From the NCBI GenBank assembly GCA_938006335.1, contig CALLMF010000022.1, forward strand, positions 62,001 through 126,000: a DNA stretch of 64,000 bases. Direction: 5' to 3'. The DNA is from an uncultured Granulosicoccaceae bacterium. Its GTDB lineage: Bacteria; Pseudomonadota; Gammaproteobacteria; Granulosicoccales; Granulosicoccaceae. Positions 63,552-64,000 of the stretch are shown here, one piece after another. The position numbers and the translations under genes were made by a program. The notes beneath the pieces are model-generated. The model ran no database searches. It saw nothing but the letters and a program-made list of their open reading frames with translations, and was not told where the DNA came from. Position 1 is the stretch's first letter, and each line of letters opens with the position of its first letter.

Positions 63552-64000
63552 ATGGACATGACAGGTCGGGTGGCGATCGTTACGGGTGGTGGGCGAGACA
63601 TCGGGCGTGCCTGCGCCATCCGCGTCGCACAGGCGGGTGCCAAGGTGGCGATCAACTATCACTCGAGCGTCGCAGGTGCGGACAGTGCGGTTGCAGAGAT
63701 CGAAGCCGCGGGCGGGCAGGCATTCGCCAGTCAGGGCGATATGACCAACGCCGCTGCGGTCGACAAGCTCGTGGCCGATACGGTCGAACATTTCGGCGCT
63801 CTGGATACGCTGATTCACGTCACGGGAGGTCTCGTCGCGCGCAAGCCTGTGCCCGAGTTGACGGTGGAACACTGGCAGACTGTCATGGATCTGAACGCAA
63901 CCTCCTTTCTGCACCTGGTTCGCGCCGGCTTGCCACACTTGCAGAAAAACGGCGGCACCATCGTACCGATAGCGTCACAGGCCGGCCGCGACGGAGGTGG
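63552..64000 (+). CDS. Short-chain dehydrogenase/reductase (partial, 3' end outside window)
   Basis: NAD(P)-dependent SDR of which the first 149 residues are present. The cofactor motif is IVTGGGRDIGRACAIRVA (TGxxxGIG type, here with Asp before Ile) and the N-x-x-G-like stretch is LIHVTGGLV. The active-site Ser is probably in VPIASQAG; the YxxxK pair lies beyond the window edge. ATG 63552 has a GGGG-rich leader, GTG 63549 being an alternative. The operator shared with the GntR gene and the neighbouring KDG-kinase-like gene suggest a uronate or DEH/KDG pathway reductase. Confidence 0.88.
   Translation, partial: MDMTGRVAIVTGGGRDIGRACAIRVAQAGAKVAINYHSSVAGADSAVAEIEAAGGQAFASQGDMTNAAAVDKLVADTVEHFGALDTLIHVTGGLVARKPVPELTVEHWQTVMDLNATSFLHLVRAGLPHLQKNGGTIVPIASQAGRDGG

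Noticed and set aside
1-64000. CRISPR arrays, tRNA or rRNA genes, prophage or integrative elements
   Set aside because: Reading all gaps on both strands gave no regularly spaced repeats, no tRNA-like TTCGA arms in cloverleaf context, no integrase and no phage structural genes.

Overview
The window reads as one stretch of a G+C-rich, free-living, probably marine or environmental gammaproteobacterial chromosome. The placement rests on three things: the trpG-trpD-trpC / Vfr-type crp / osmC-like order (the order known from Pseudomonas, trpGDC-vfr), a Pseudomonas/Vibrio-type second EF-G, and a Fur with a single cysteine in its C-terminal domain. Asp/Thr/Gly-rich lipoproteins and calcium-loop surface proteins would suit a marine lineage, but no rRNA or tRNA is present and I cannot name the genus.

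Layout. 1-6.6 kb: end of trpG, trpD, trpC (ATGA-coupled), an inserted calcium-loop lipoprotein, Vfr/CRP, divergent OsmC-like protein, rplM-rpsI. 6.7-10.6 kb: a very large DUF3683/FAD/Fe-S dehydrogenase. 10.6-17.2 kb: a six-gene LacI-controlled operon (LacI, binding protein, two permeases, ATPase, GH63-like hydrolase) with a perfect 16-bp operator over its promoter. 17.3-26.7 kb: dGTPase, a RAYT transposase, Nudix, nitronate monooxygenase, dimethylglycine-dehydrogenase-like protein, and rfbC-rfbD-rfbB. 26.7-31.7 kb: a RpoE/ChrR sigma/anti-sigma pair divergent from an ATGA-coupled FAD-oxidoreductase/DUF1365/cyclopropane synthase operon, the arrangement associated with singlet-oxygen responses. 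31.7-41 kb: DUF6134-like protein and TmcA, a fasciclin lipoprotein, AMP nucleosidase, and a cluster of two ATP-grasp enzymes plus an MFS transporter. 41.5-45.7 kb: second EF-G, DUF2470 protein, a seven-repeat FG-GAP protein. 45.7-56.6 kb: a vitamin B12 locus (BtuD, BtuC, a beta-propeller lipoprotein, a BtuB-like receptor behind a cobalamin riboswitch, CobQ, BtuF, and divergent CobS-CobT). 56.6-64 kb: Fur, a DNA glycosylase, Bcr-type MFS, DUF368 lipid-carrier flippase, two divergent paralogous phosphoribosyltransferases, an unknown small protein, a KDG-kinase-like gene, a FadR-type GntR regulator with an inverted-repeat operator, and the start of a short-chain dehydrogenase.

The strongest candidates for something not yet described are the beta-propeller lipoprotein embedded in the B12 uptake operon (a possible gammaproteobacterial counterpart of Bacteroides BtuG) and the double ATP-grasp/MFS cluster, which looks like a small NRPS-independent ligase-and-export system. 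No CRISPR array, prophage, complete insertion sequence, tRNA or rRNA was found.
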